From: Luzula sylvatica
Lineage: Eukaryota > Streptophyta > Magnoliopsida > Poales > Juncaceae
Assembly: GCA_946800325.1 (NCBI GenBank)
Contig: OX326959.1
Location: 47,429,566 to 47,493,565, forward strand
DNA: 64,000 nt
Direction of reading: 5' to 3'
The translations under genes and the position numbers were made by a program. Each line of letters starts with the position of its first letter. The stretch's first letter is position 1. Below the pieces are notes generated by a model. It saw nothing but the letters and a program-made list of their open reading frames with translations, did not search any database and had not been told where the DNA came from. Shown in pieces: positions 53,191-63,925 of this stretch.

Positions 53191-53998
53191 GGACTGGTTC
53201 GCAAATGAAAGTGCTGGTGGGAGAATATACCCTCATGCCCTCCTCGTTTGTAAGTTCTCTTTATTCTTTATTCATAGTTTCTTATTATCATTGTTATAAA
53301 TACCTTTTTGTTTTCTTTAGTTAGATCATTTTACCGATAATGGTTAAAGGTGGAATAATGTGCGTCTCTTATATTTGTTATCTAATTAGTGAAAAATAAA
53401 CAAATGAATGAAAAAATAATGACTCTTCTGACATGCATATACTAATGCATGATACTCATGCTTTTGATATGATTTGAGACTTTTATAAGTGAAGATTTGA
53501 TAAAAAAAAAATAATACATGCATATTTTTCTAGCAATTGGTCACAATAAGATGGAGGAAATCGAATACCTCTACAAACAATATTGAAAGGTAACTTTGTA
53601 TAAATGAATCGAATTCCTTGTTAAAAATAAAAAATCAAATTATAAAACTTTATATTATAAGGATCTTGGGAAACTTATATGTAAGTTTTATTTTAACTTT
53701 TAAATATAAATGTGAAGCAATTGGATATTATTATGTATCATGATTCTAATATAATATTGATTTTTGATGTAGAAAAAAATAATGTGAGATAGCCGGAAAA
53801 TATACTGTGAAATAGAAGCGATTAGATTAGCTCCCAAACCGAATTTGGGGTTTGATCCTGATTTTCCTTCTTATTTATTATTGAAGGGGGTAAATTAGTT
53901 TCTATAAATTTGCTTCAATCGACATGTAATGCGAAAAGAGATTAAAGAATATATGTGAAATAATATCTGAATCAATAAAAAATCAGATTGTAATAATT

Positions 53999-54136
53999 TG
54001 AGAGGCAAAGGATTTATGGAGGATACGAATTTTTCTATTCTACTTGCGCAGAAGAGTACTCCAATAAGGCTAACGTGTGAAGATCTCTTCATGCAAGTGT
54101 GAAAGGCAGAAATACAAAATGGAAAATTTGCAAACG
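53999..54136 (+). pseudogene. Carboxypeptidase exon-7 fragment
   Basis: Matches SCPL exon 7 (48,129-48,271) and flanking intron: the words GCAGAAGAGTACT.CAATAAGGC and CTCTTCATGCAAGTGTGAAA occur in order. An in-frame TGA replaces part of DVQRT, and the splice donor GT is changed to AC (GCAAACGAG against GCAAGTGAG). The following intron-derived DNA is recognisable to about 54,350. No other SCPL exon remains, so this is a scrap of a duplicated gene. Confidence 0.85.
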
Positions 54137-54386
54137 AGTTAATAGTTTTTATTCTTGAAAATGACTTTTTTGGAGATATGAATGCAACCTTATGATTTAA
54201 ATTTCAATATTTTGCCATTCCATCCTTTAAAGATGAGGCAATATTATATTATACACCTACATAGGTTGCGAAACCTCGAGGAACATGATAAATACCATGC
54301 ATATCCTTTCTTTCAGCACATAATTGAAAATATTAGAAGCAGAGATAATTCAGGAATTTTGTCATTTAAAAAATTAGAAAGGTATC

Positions 54387-54652
54387 ATAGCCTAGATGGT
54401 TTCATAGCCTAGATGGTTGCGTGCTCGGCACAATAAAACTCTAATATTGTAGAGATTGTGGGTTCGAATCCCAGCGGCATCAATATAAAAAAAAGAAACA
54501 TATAATGGCCACGATTCTTGGCTTAAGATTATCTTCAAAAAAAATAAGAATATTGTCTTACATATTCTCCCCAAATTCTCTCTTTCGTTTCACTTCTTTG
54601 ATCTAATATATTCGAGGTCTCGAAACATTGTCAAACCTCCTTCAAAAAAAAA
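54387..54652 (+). mobile_element. tRNA-derived SINE with 16-bp TSD
   Basis: The head has an RNA polymerase III A-box (TAGCCTAGATGG, its surrounding phrase duplicated) and a perfect B-box GGTTCGAATCC at about 54,461. The tail is a run of 12 A. Direct repeats AAATTAGAAAGGTATC flank it at 54,371-54,386 and 54,653-54,668. About 266 bp, non-coding; it needs LINE enzymes in trans. It inserted in the DNA derived from SCPL intron 7. Confidence 0.85.
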
Positions 54653-54668
54653 AAATTAGAAAGGTATC

Positions 54669-55950
54669 TACTCAAGCGGTTAGCTCAATAATATATCCAT
54701 TAATATGCATATAAACTTTTTTTTTTGTATTTTGTCAAAATCTAGACATATCCTCAGGGCTTGTTTGGATGCCTTATTATTTTATAGTTTAGGAATAGTA
54801 TATTTATAGGGATTATAATTGCAAAATGAACATTTCCAAGGAGCAAGGAAAATTTGACCAAAAAATATAAATACATGTTTGGATTGATTTTAGAGATAAT
54901 ATTTATGGAAAGATAATGTTTTCTTTTTGAAAGAAGGGAAATATAATGTTTTGAAAACATGTTATTATAATCTTTCTTTTACCATAGACCATGATAAATA
55001 TGATAAAATTGACAAGATGAAAAAAAATTAAAGGCTAATCATTATATTTTAATTTTTGCAATTTAAAGTCAATGACTTTTTTTCAAATAACATTTCAATA
55101 TTTTTTTGCAAAAATAAAAAAAATCTGCCACAACAAAATATGTAAATATTTTGTCTTAGTATAGTGGCGCATAATAGAATTCCATTAGCGCAAGATCTTC
55201 GTAGTATAATAATGTTTCGTTATGCCACTCCTTAGCACTAGGATTTTTTTTTTCAAATAGTTCTTCCAAAACATCGGGTGGTGCCGTCACTTTCTTAGTT
55301 TATAATCACATCCAAAACCGCTCGTCTTTCAATGCCGTAATTGATTTATAAGTTTTTTTTAGGACTTGCTCTTGTTCGATAAGTTGTTTTGCACTATGGT
55401 TTGCAAAAGAAAAAAATACATAAAAATGTTCCGTCATTTCGGTCCAAACTATTTGTTTCCAACCAATGTTACCATGATAATGTGAAATATTGAAACAACT
55501 CAATCAAGAAGAATTTTGTGGTTCGGTCCAAGATGCAAAAATAAATACAAATTAATACACGCGCTAGTCAAGAAGAAAAATTAATCGGGTCTGACCCAGT
55601 GGAGATGTCTTAAACGGATCGTGCGTAAGGTTATGATTAGTTACTAATATCAATTTTTTCTTGTAAGTTTAACAAAATAGTTAAATCTAGCTTATTTGCA
55701 AATAAAAGAATTTAGAAGGAGAGGTCTGTAATTAATAATTAAAGTGGAAATATTTGTGATTTCATGACTAGTAGGTATATATTCAAAATTATCCCTTAAT
55801 ATTATTATATAAATGTAAAATAATAAAATATATTGTTTTTTTTTTTGGAAAAAATACTTAAAAATAGTCCATATGAAATGATATATTGATAAAGTACTAA
55901 TTTAGATAATTAAACGGCAGCCCAAAGAAAAGCATCATTTGGGCCATATT
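54669..55950. other. Intergenic region upstream of the F-box gene
   Basis: AT-rich with no gene recognised. From about 55,590 (ACCCAGTGGAGATG, similar to the start of SCPL exon 9) it is colinear with 51,225 onward, the duplicated upstream region of the pseudo-F-box. A (TC)n tract lies at 55,966-55,996 in the probable leader. Confidence 0.5.
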
Positions 55951-55962
55951 TACACATTCAGC

Positions 55963-55998
<36 letters not shown>

Positions 55999-56058
55999 GC
56001 TTAAGCACGCCATTTGTGGAGGATCTCTCAGATTAACACGTTCCCCATAAATCCTCAA

Positions 56059-57144
56059 ATGGATGATAATCCCTCATTGAATATCCAAAGTGGGTTTCTT
56101 CCAATTGATCTGATCATTCAAATTCTTGCTCGAGTGCCCTCAAAATCTCTTCTTAAATTCAAATCGGTTTGCAAATCATGGTGCCATTTAATTTCTTCGA
56201 ATCTTTTCATTCAACTCCAATTCCGTTTCTCCTCCCAAATTCCGCAACTCGTAATCCAACCCGAACACAATTCAGAGAACCTCTTTCAAATCGACCCATT
56301 TAACAATTTCTCGAATCTCTCTCTGGATTTCATGAACGATTGCATTAAGGTTCGCGCCTCTTCCAATGGAACGCTGTGCTGTTCGAGCGTGAGAAACAAA
56401 GGTGTGTATTACGTATGTAATCCAATTACAAGGCAATTTAGGGTTTTACCTAAAACCAGAGACAGACCATTTACGCGAACCCAGCCTTCCTACGAGGAGA
56501 CTCTAGTAGGCCTCGCATTTAACCCAATTTCATTCAAATTTACTGTAGTTTTAGCTGGATTTTACCGATCATTCGGTCAATTTCCTAGAAACCAATTCAT
56601 TTCCAATGTTTTCAATTCAGAAATGAATTCTTGGAAACGTTTCCAAATTCCATTGTTCGAGGAATTCACCCACATGAATCAAAACCAAGCCGTGCACGCA
56701 ACATGTTCGATGTATTGGCTGACTCAAAGTTGCACCCATTTACTTTCCTTCAATTTTGAAAAGGAAATTTGGGGCAAAATTTCCTTACCTGAAGAAATCT
56801 TGGCTTCCCAGACTGGAAATCGGGTTTATCTGTTAGAATTTGAGGGACTTGTTTCGGTAATACAAATTTCTCAAGGGGTAATGAGCACTTTTCTATTGAA
56901 AGATTTCAACTTGGAGAAATGGGATTTAGTGGATCGGATTAATTTAAAATGTATTGGAGGATTCGCGAATAGTGGGTTGCCAATTTGTCAAAATTGCCGT
57001 TTTGTGTTATTAGCTGCACATCAAAAAGTTATTGTATATAATAGAGAAAACCGGGTTTGGAGAGAGACTTTTAACGGGTTGAGATCCATGTACCCGTTAT
57101 GGTTTTCAGCTTTTCCTTTCAAGGCTTCATTGTTTCCTTTGTAA
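56059..57144 (+). CDS. F-box protein with F-box-associated (FBA) domain
   Basis: Substrate-recognition subunit of an SCF-type ubiquitin ligase. Single exon; from MDDNPSLN the product is 361 aa, usual for this family. The F-box lies at residues about 13-55 (FLPIDLIIQILARVPSKSLL, then KFKSVCKSWCHLISSNLFI). A plant FBA-type C-terminal region follows: NGTLCCSS, VCNPITRQFRVLP, VGLAFNPISFKF, VFNSEMNSWKRFQIP, WLTQSCTHLLSFNFEKEIWGKI and WDLVDRINLK. I prefer this ATG to the in-frame ATG at 56,014 because the intervening bases are not maintained in frame in the duplicate at 52 kb. The substrate is unknown. The leader carries a (TC)n tract. Confidence 0.9.
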   Translation: MDDNPSLNIQSGFLPIDLIIQILARVPSKSLLKFKSVCKSWCHLISSNLFIQLQFRFSSQIPQLVIQPEHNSENLFQIDPFNNFSNLSLDFMNDCIKVRASSNGTLCCSSVRNKGVYYVCNPITRQFRVLPKTRDRPFTRTQPSYEETLVGLAFNPISFKFTVVLAGFYRSFGQFPRNQFISNVFNSEMNSWKRFQIPLFEEFTHMNQNQAVHATCSMYWLTQSCTHLLSFNFEKEIWGKISLPEEILASQTGNRVYLLEFEGLVSVIQISQGVMSTFLLKDFNLEKWDLVDRINLKCIGGFANSGLPICQNCRFVLLAAHQKVIVYNRENRVWRETFNGLRSMYPLWFSAFPFKASLFPL

Positions 57145-58740
57145 TTTATGAGGGTTAGTTTGCAAATGAAAGCGCTGGTGGAGAGAATATACGCTTATGC
57201 CCTCCTCATTTGTGAGTTCTCTTTATACTTGGTTTCTTTTTCTCATCGTTGTAAATATCTTTTTATTCTCTTTAGTTTGATAATTAATAATTGATTATGC
57301 TTGTATTATATGAAAATATGGGAGTAATTTGCATTGTTTTGATATTCATTTTGGGTCAATTCATTTGTGGTGTTTCTTACATGAGTTATACAAATAGAGA
57401 AAACAAATGCAAGAAGAAAATGATGAAGTTACTAACTTCTAAAATAGTAAATGTATGATGCTCTCATGCTTTTGATACGGCATGGATGCATACAAGTGAA
57501 GATTTGATGCTAAAATTAGTATACATGCATATTTTACTATTTTTCTTACCATTTACGCAATAAAATGTTGGAGCAAATTAAATACAAAATTACGTGTCTA
57601 CAAACAATATTAACAGGTAATAACTTTTGTAATAGCGAAACAAATTGTAAAACTTTGTTAGGAAAAAGTTAAATTCGTTATAGAATATATAGTTATAGAA
57701 TTTTGGAAAACTATATTATGAAAATAAACATTTTTTTACTAGTGACCAATTTTTTCAATTGAATTAAGAAAATAATTAAGTTTTCTTAATGAAAATTTAT
57801 TTTTTGAATATAATTGCGTAATGCAATTGAATATTATTTTGTATTTGTGGGTCTAATGCAATATACTGATTTCTTTTGTAGATTTTTTTGTAAGACATCG
57901 CTATAAAATATTGTGTGATATACAATAATTGAAGTAGATAAAGAAATTGTTTCGGTGGATCGAAGTGTGTACACTTATTCCAATTACATTTATTATCATT
58001 ATATACATTTGTCTCAATAAAAAAGATATACATAAATATTAAGAAATAATATGAGGATATGTGTTCCAACTTATATTGCAGTCAGATTGCAGTAATCACA
58101 ATGCGATTAAATTCACTGGACATTTATTTATAATAATAATAATAAAGACAATTTATTTATGAATTTATTTGTGGTGCGGGGTGTTTTAATTTTTCCTAAA
58201 TTATCAATCAAATAAAAATAAAAATAAAAATATGATGACTTTTCTAACAAACATGCTAAATGCATGATATTTTCATTCTTTTGATATGACAGAGACACAA
58301 GATGATTGCATTTTCTTTTTTACTTCGAACCCGTTGGCACAACAAGAAGTAAATAAGCGAGATGAAATCTTATTTATGTATGTATAGAGGGAAACCAGTC
58401 ATAGACTTCATAGTGCCTCTAAGTTGACCTAGATAACATTCAGATGGTGGTATTAGTATTGGCGTTGACTTTCTTTTTTGAAGAAAAGGCAAACGCAATA
58501 TACGATCGATCCAGTTGATTTTTATAAATAGTGAAAACAAAGTTTTTATTTACAAACTAAAAATAAAAAGATAAAGAGAAAAACGACTAAAACTAGTTTA
58601 TGCTAGAAATATTGTGTTCTCATATATTTTAATTTCCTTCGTCGCAAAGAATCATGCATATCATGTCACATTACATACAAAAAAGAGAACAATTTGAATC
58701 AAACATCGCATTCATCACGTCACAAACATCGCATTCATCA
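57145..58740. other. Gene-free region
   Basis: The first about 300 bp retain homology with the region after the pseudo-F-box (53,200-53,500). The rest is AT-rich with no recognisable gene. A short repeat of CATCGCATTCATCA(C/T)GTCACA lies at 58,705-58,750. Confidence 0.45.
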
Positions 58741-58754
58741 TGTCACATTACATA

Positions 58755-59365
58755 AATGTTTTCACTGGGTCGCCTCGCATAATAAGTTGAATACGGCCGA
58801 TGTCTTAACAAAAAAAGGGTGGCCAAACACACCTATTTGTTCACTCTGTAACAGACACGAAGAGACCCGAGACCATTTATTCAAACAGTGCTCGTTTGCA
58901 AAGGCGGTATGGCGCATTATGAGCAGAAACGCGGTACCCATAGGCTCCTACTTATTAGGTACAAACATGTTTGAACAATGGGAGGTACAAGGTTACGATC
59001 TTACAAAAACAAGGAAGAGGCGTTGGAATGTTAATTGGATGGCAACCAACTGGAATATATGGAAAGAACGGAACCGGAGACTCTTTCAAAACAAAAAGAG
59101 ATCACCAGCATACATCGCTTCTCTGGCCCTCTCAGAAGCGACTTCCTGGATCAAGTGCGTTAATTAAGGCGATTCGGAGATTTTGATATAGGGCTAAATC
59201 ACTTACTGGAATAGGTTAATGACTGCTCTTATTCCAAAATAGGTTAGCGATTAGTATTGGGCAGGTGAGTCCCCATCTCATCCACAATTACTGTAAAACC
59301 ATTTTTATATTAACACACACTAAGGTCTAGCAATTTGTTAGCCTTATTCAAAAAAAAAAAAAAAA
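58755..59365 (+). mobile_element. LINE (L1-type) 3' end, 5'-truncated copy 1
   Basis: The open frame to 59,167 holds CFHWVASHNKLNTADVL, KGWPNTPICSLCNRHEETRD and HLFKQCSFAKAVWRI, then WNIWKERNRRLFQNK. This is the RVT zinc-binding domain at the C-terminus of plant L1 ORF2. A 3' untranslated region and a run of 17 A (about 59,350-59,366) follow. The reverse transcriptase itself is absent. No clear target duplication. Confidence 0.82.
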
Positions 59366-59399
59366 ACACTCAAAACACATAAACAAAAAGCGTAGTTTG

Positions 59400-60449
59400 A
59401 CTTGCAAACTTCCCGTTTGGGTATCAAAACAACTAGAAAAGTTGATGCGAGCCTTTCTATGGTCCGGATCGGAACAAAGCTTGCGAGGAAAAAGCCTCAT
59501 AAACTGGGATACGGTCTGTCTTCCGAAAGTGAATGGTGGACTAGGGCTACTACACCTCCCAACCATGAATGATGCATTACTACAAAAATTTCTATGGAAA
59601 TTGGATACTACTAGTGATAATCTTTGGTCTCAGTACATGAGAGTACTATACGGGGTGCATAAGGCGGGTGGCTTAACGGAGATTCCGCAAAACGCCAAAT
59701 CGCCCTTTGTTAAAGAATTATGTCACATCCTACCAATTTATGAAGCTTCGATCTCCCCTCCCACAAGCCTAGAGGGACTCAAGTGGAAATGGGAGAGCTC
59801 GGGTAAATTCTCCTCTAAATCGGCATACATCTTTAAGCGCAATCCAGGAATTAAAAATAGATGGCAGAAACACATATGGAAAACGCGAGCCCCCCTGAAA
59901 ATAAGATTTTTTCACTGGATTGCATCTCACAACAAAATTAATACGGCGGATGTATTGATTAAAAAAGGGTGGCCTAACACTCCGAGATGTTCACTATGCA
60001 AAAGGCACGACGAAACGAGAAATCACTTACTCAAAGAATGCTCTTTCGCAAAGGAGGTTTGGCGAATAGTAAGAAGAGACAGGCCCAACATAGGACCCTA
60101 CCTGTTAGGCAATGACCCTTTCGAAAAATGGGAATCACACTCCAGATCAATCCAGAAGAATGATCGGCCAAAATGGAACACCCTTTGGATGGCTGTCAAC
60201 TGGCACATCTGGAAAGAGAGAAATAGACGAATTTTCCAATCAAAGTGCCAAGCACCACAGCGGATCGCTCGGCTGGCACTTCAAGAGGCAACTACCTGGT
60301 CATGCTTCAAAAATTAAGGACGTCACGACTTAAGTTTTAGATTTACATGGTCTTGAGAAGACCTTAAACTTCTCCACCCCCTCTGTAAAATTTCACACTT
60401 GTTTTATATAAAATCTGAGGACTAGCAATTGCTATCCTTCTCAAAAAAA
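59400..60449 (+). mobile_element. LINE (L1-type) 3' end, 5'-truncated copy 2, with 15-bp TSD
   Basis: An open frame of about 305 codons covers the end of the ORF2 reverse transcriptase region (LPVWVSKQLEKLMRAFLWSG) and the complete zinc-binding domain (FFHWIASHNKINTADVL, RCSLCKRHDETRNHLLKEC, WHIWKERNRRIFQSK). Its 3' UTR ends in poly(A). Direct repeats AAAAAGCGTAGTTTG lie at 59,385-59,399 and 60,450-60,464. It is closely related to copy 1, whose poly(A) ends about 20 bp before this element's left repeat. 5' truncation is typical of L1 insertion. Confidence 0.9.
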
Positions 60450-60464
60450 AAAAAGCGTAGTTTG

Positions 60465-60701
60465 TTCTGGAGCATCAAGATACTACAACAAAGCAGCAAA
60501 TAATTGACGACTCCCTCAACCGGTAGGCCTCTAGCTGCCATTGCTGTATGAAAGTTGTGTTTCCCTTCATCTGCCCGACTAACTAGTTTTTTGTCCTGCT
60601 TTGTTCCCCCAAGGTCACGCCGAAGGTCTTACTATTAGTTTAGTTCGTTTCGGATCAAAGATAAACAAATAATTGATTCATAAATTTGTAAATATACCTT
60701 G
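60465..60701. other. 3' flank of the NLR remnant
   Basis: Short non-coding stretch that would be the 3' untranslated/downstream region of the NLR remnant on the minus strand. No feature recognised. Confidence 0.4.
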
Positions 60702-62285
60702 TTACTGATCAGGGTTACAGTTTTCTTCGATAATGTTGGGATGATTTGGATGCTCCTTCATTGTGTTGATACAGGATGGTCTTGTTCCTCTGTATGATAT
60801 TTGAATCTCCTCTAGTTTCAAGAGATGCTCGATTCCGATTGCGTATTCTTTGTGAGCCTCGTCGCATTCAAAATAATAGGAGCACGAGAACCTTTTTAGA
60901 TTACATGCTGCCGCCTTCTCGAAAACCACTTGAAAAAACTCGAAGTCGGCAAATTTTAATAACTCGAGGTTTTGGAAAAGATTCTTTCTGAAAATTATCT
61001 TCTTTTCTTGGTCCGAAGAACCGCTAAACCAATTTATTTTCGGTGAAAGCAATTAAGGTAGGGTCCCGAGTTTTTGCATGTCACTATCTGTCAATGTCAG
61101 ACTAGTGATAGTCAACTTGACAAGATATTGGAGGGAGTAAACGCAGTCAGGCATAGACCCGCCATCGCAACATAATTCTAGGGAGGAAAGGTTTTCGTTT
61201 AGTTCTATTGTGGGAAGCTCTTTCTTTATGTTACTTGGGATCTCAAAGCCTAATTTCCTAAGATCTTTCAAGTTTTCTAGTGATTTCAGGTTCCGCTTAT
61301 TAAACGATGCGATCGTGAGAGTTTGAAGACTCGTCATACTTTTGAGTTTTGACGAGGAATCTTTAAATAAGAAGCATATAAATGTTTCAGGTTTTGGAAG
61401 TTAGAACCTCCTTTTGGTAACTTTGAAATTCCTGTACCCTTTATATCAAGCATTTCCAAATATTTTAGCTTCCCAATTTGTGCTGGAAGCTTACTAAGAT
61501 TCCAATTATTTCTAAGACCTAAATACTTCAATAGAAAAAGATTACTCACATTTCTTAGGTCACCATTTTTTAGGCCACAATCCTCTAAATCTAACACCCT
61601 CATTACTCCAAAGGCGGGTAAGGGAATTGATCTATCTAACAAATCCGTGAAAATGGATAAAGAGCGTACATGGTATAATCCAAAATTCGTTAAATTCTGT
61701 TCAGCACTATGGACTGATAGTCGGCGAATCTTGTTGCGAGGCAGTATACTATATTGGTGTCTTATTAGAGAAACAAAATTTTCCTCAACCGATTTCGAAA
61801 CCATGAGCCCGAGAATCATATCATGAACTCGACAAGTTTTTACCCGTCCATGTCCATCTATGCTAAAATCTACTACCTGGATTAAATTTCTGTTGACAAA
61901 CTCATCGAAATAGCTTTCTGCAACTTGCACCTCGTTTATTCCCCGCTTCCCACTCACAAATCCTTCGGCTACCCATTTCCTTACCAATTGTTTTCTTTCA
62001 ATACGGTAATCCTCGGGGAAAATACTCATATACAAAAAACAAGTTTTTAAATGATACGGCAAATCATTATAGCTAAGGCTAAGTATTTTCCCTATATCCT
62101 CAAGTGACGGATTTGTTTCCAACTCGGAACCTAGAGATTTGTAAACGTTTACCCATTCTTGCTCGGTTTTGGTTGGTTTCACAGATAATAAGCCGGCTAT
62201 ACTAACTATGGCTAAGGGCATGCCCCCACATTTTTTCAGGATGACTTTTGAGATATTTTCCAATTCAGGAGGACAACTATTTGAA
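60702..62285 (-). pseudogene. CC-NBS-LRR resistance gene, 5'-truncated and frameshifted
   Basis: The minus strand begins abruptly at CPPELENISKVILKKCGGMPLAI (the GLPL motif of NB-ARC). It continues with ILSLSYNDLPYHLKTCFLYMSIFPEDY (RNBS-D type), WVAEGFV, CRVHDMILGLM (VHD in place of the usual MHD) and leucine-rich repeats (VLDLEDCGL, LKYLGLRNNW, LPAQIGKLKYLEMLDIKGTGI). At about 61,335 the frame shifts by one base (TATGA overlap) into MTSLQTLTIASF. An in-frame TAA at 61,053-61,055 then precedes the last LRR part (NLFQNLELLKF to the stop at 60,702). Coiled coil, P-loop and kinase-2 are missing: homology ends at about 62,285 against unrelated GC-richer DNA. RPM1-like by motif wording. Confidence 0.88.
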
Positions 62286-62938
62286 GGAACGGAGCCGCCA
62301 GGAAACCCTAACTATATTGAGGCGATTTTGGGGGTGGAGGTTTCCCTAGCCGCCTCCACCCCCTCTCTCCATACCGAGCGACGGTCAGACAACGACGGAG
62401 CGACGAGACAACGAGAAGCTCCCCCCATTCTATAATTTCGTGCATTACAGAGGAATTTCGAGCCGATTGCATAGCTGGCTTTTTGTCGTCGAATATTTTC
62501 ATTATCACCGACGGAGCGACGAGGCTTACGAACGGCCAGGTACCGAGCTAACGACGGAGCGACGGTCGAGCACAGTTCTCGCACTAGGCGCCTGTGGAGA
62601 CGACCGGAAACCTACTCAAAGCTACTCGAAGCGAAGCTGCCGATCTGAAAGCTACTCGAACCTCCCTTTCGTGGAGGCGATCTGAGCTCGGAGTCGGAGG
62701 CGGTCTGAGCTCGAAGTCGCAAAGGAATCGAAGTGGAGCTGAGGTCGGAACCGATCGAAGCTCGAAGACATCGACATCGAAAGCAAACTCTGACCCGAGC
62801 TCAAAAGCTGGTCCTAATGGATGAGTATTTTGTATAGGACGAAAACGCAGAGAAGTGGAGCTGGGGTCGGAACCGTCGTTGAAAACAATCGGCGAAGCCG
62901 CGGAGAAGAACGCCAATGGAGCCGAGATCAGGACTACC

Positions 62939-63130
62939 CATGACAGCGAGGGGGCTGCTCCGGTGCGACAGGCCTCGACAGCGAGGCAACGGTTCAGGTG
63001 CGACAGATCACGACAGCGAGGCGACGACACCGGTCTGACATGACCCGACATCAAGGCGACGGCTCCTGGGCGATAGGCCACGACAACGACCCGACATCTC
63101 CGGTGCGACAAGCCATGACAGCGAGGCGAG
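62939..63130. repeat. About 35-bp minisatellite (CGACAGCGAGG core)
   Basis: The word GACAGCGAGG or a one- to two-base variant appears about six times at 34-37 bp intervals, with CCGGTGCGACA-like words between. Degenerate, GC-rich and non-coding by appearance. Confidence 0.7.
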
Positions 63131-63593
63131 GAAACCTATGCGGCAACCTCTTGGTTTGATTTGGTTCTCGGTTGTTGTAGCGAAGGAATCTCCCCCAATT
63201 TAGGCCGCGAGGCGAATGCCCAATTCATGCCATGAAAAAGTGGTTGCAAAGATTAAACGGAAATTATAGTTGTGCTACCAACGACACGGTGTCGATCCGT
63301 CGAACGAACGAATTAACAATCGGTTTCATCGAAAAAAGTGGTCGAACGAACCCTAACAAGATACTTTCAGATTCAGCATCGGTTTCAACGACGAATATCG
63401 AGCAGAGCCGGTCCGGTACATGAAAAGTGAAAACAAATTAACAATTCGAGCTCGATTAAGGATCGGATAAGATTCCGAACAACACGGGGGTGACGTAATC
63501 GGGACGGATTTTGGGGACAAATTGGAGACGAATTTTGAGGTATATTGGAGACGAATTTTGAGAAAGAACGATCGGAGGAATTGGATATGCTAG

Positions 63594-63925
63594 CTCTTTG
63601 GCGACGCAATCGAGACGGCATAGGTGGTTATGGAGTGCTACTAGGCTACAACAGACCCAGCAAGACCGCGAGGGAAACCAATTCAGTTACGACGCGAGGG
63701 AAACCGAGTCAGATCTTCGAGATAGCATAATCCTCGGCAATTCCGATGAGTACCCGAGTTGCTATGAAGTGTATATCTCTGGCGAAGCGATCGATATGGC
63801 ACAGGTGGTTATGGGTTGTTAATAGGCTACAGGAGGTCCAGCAAGACTGTGAGGCAGGTCCGACGCGAGGGAAACCAAGTCAGACTTTGGCGAGAGCATT
63901 ATCCTCGATAATTCCGACGATAAAA
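63594..63925. repeat. Tandem duplication, about 182-bp unit
   Basis: GGCATAGGTGGTTATGG...CCAGCAAGACCG...GCGAGGGAAACC.AGTCAGA...CATAATCCTCGGCAATTCCGA reappears 182 bp later with scattered changes. Two copies are in the window. Confidence 0.75.

Noticed and set aside
54392..54480. tRNA gene around the GGTTCGAATCC box
   Set aside because: No good acceptor stem or anticodon arm could be drawn. The flanking 16-bp duplication and A-tail show it is a SINE.
56014..56058. 15-codon N-terminal extension of the F-box protein
   Set aside because: The corresponding bases in the duplicate at 52 kb carry frame-changing differences and the extension lacks conservation features; the ATG at 56,059 is preferred, though not proven.
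62584..63111. 175-aa minus-strand frame in the GC-rich block
   Set aside because: Overlapping long frames exist in several phases of the same GC-rich repeats; composition alone explains it.
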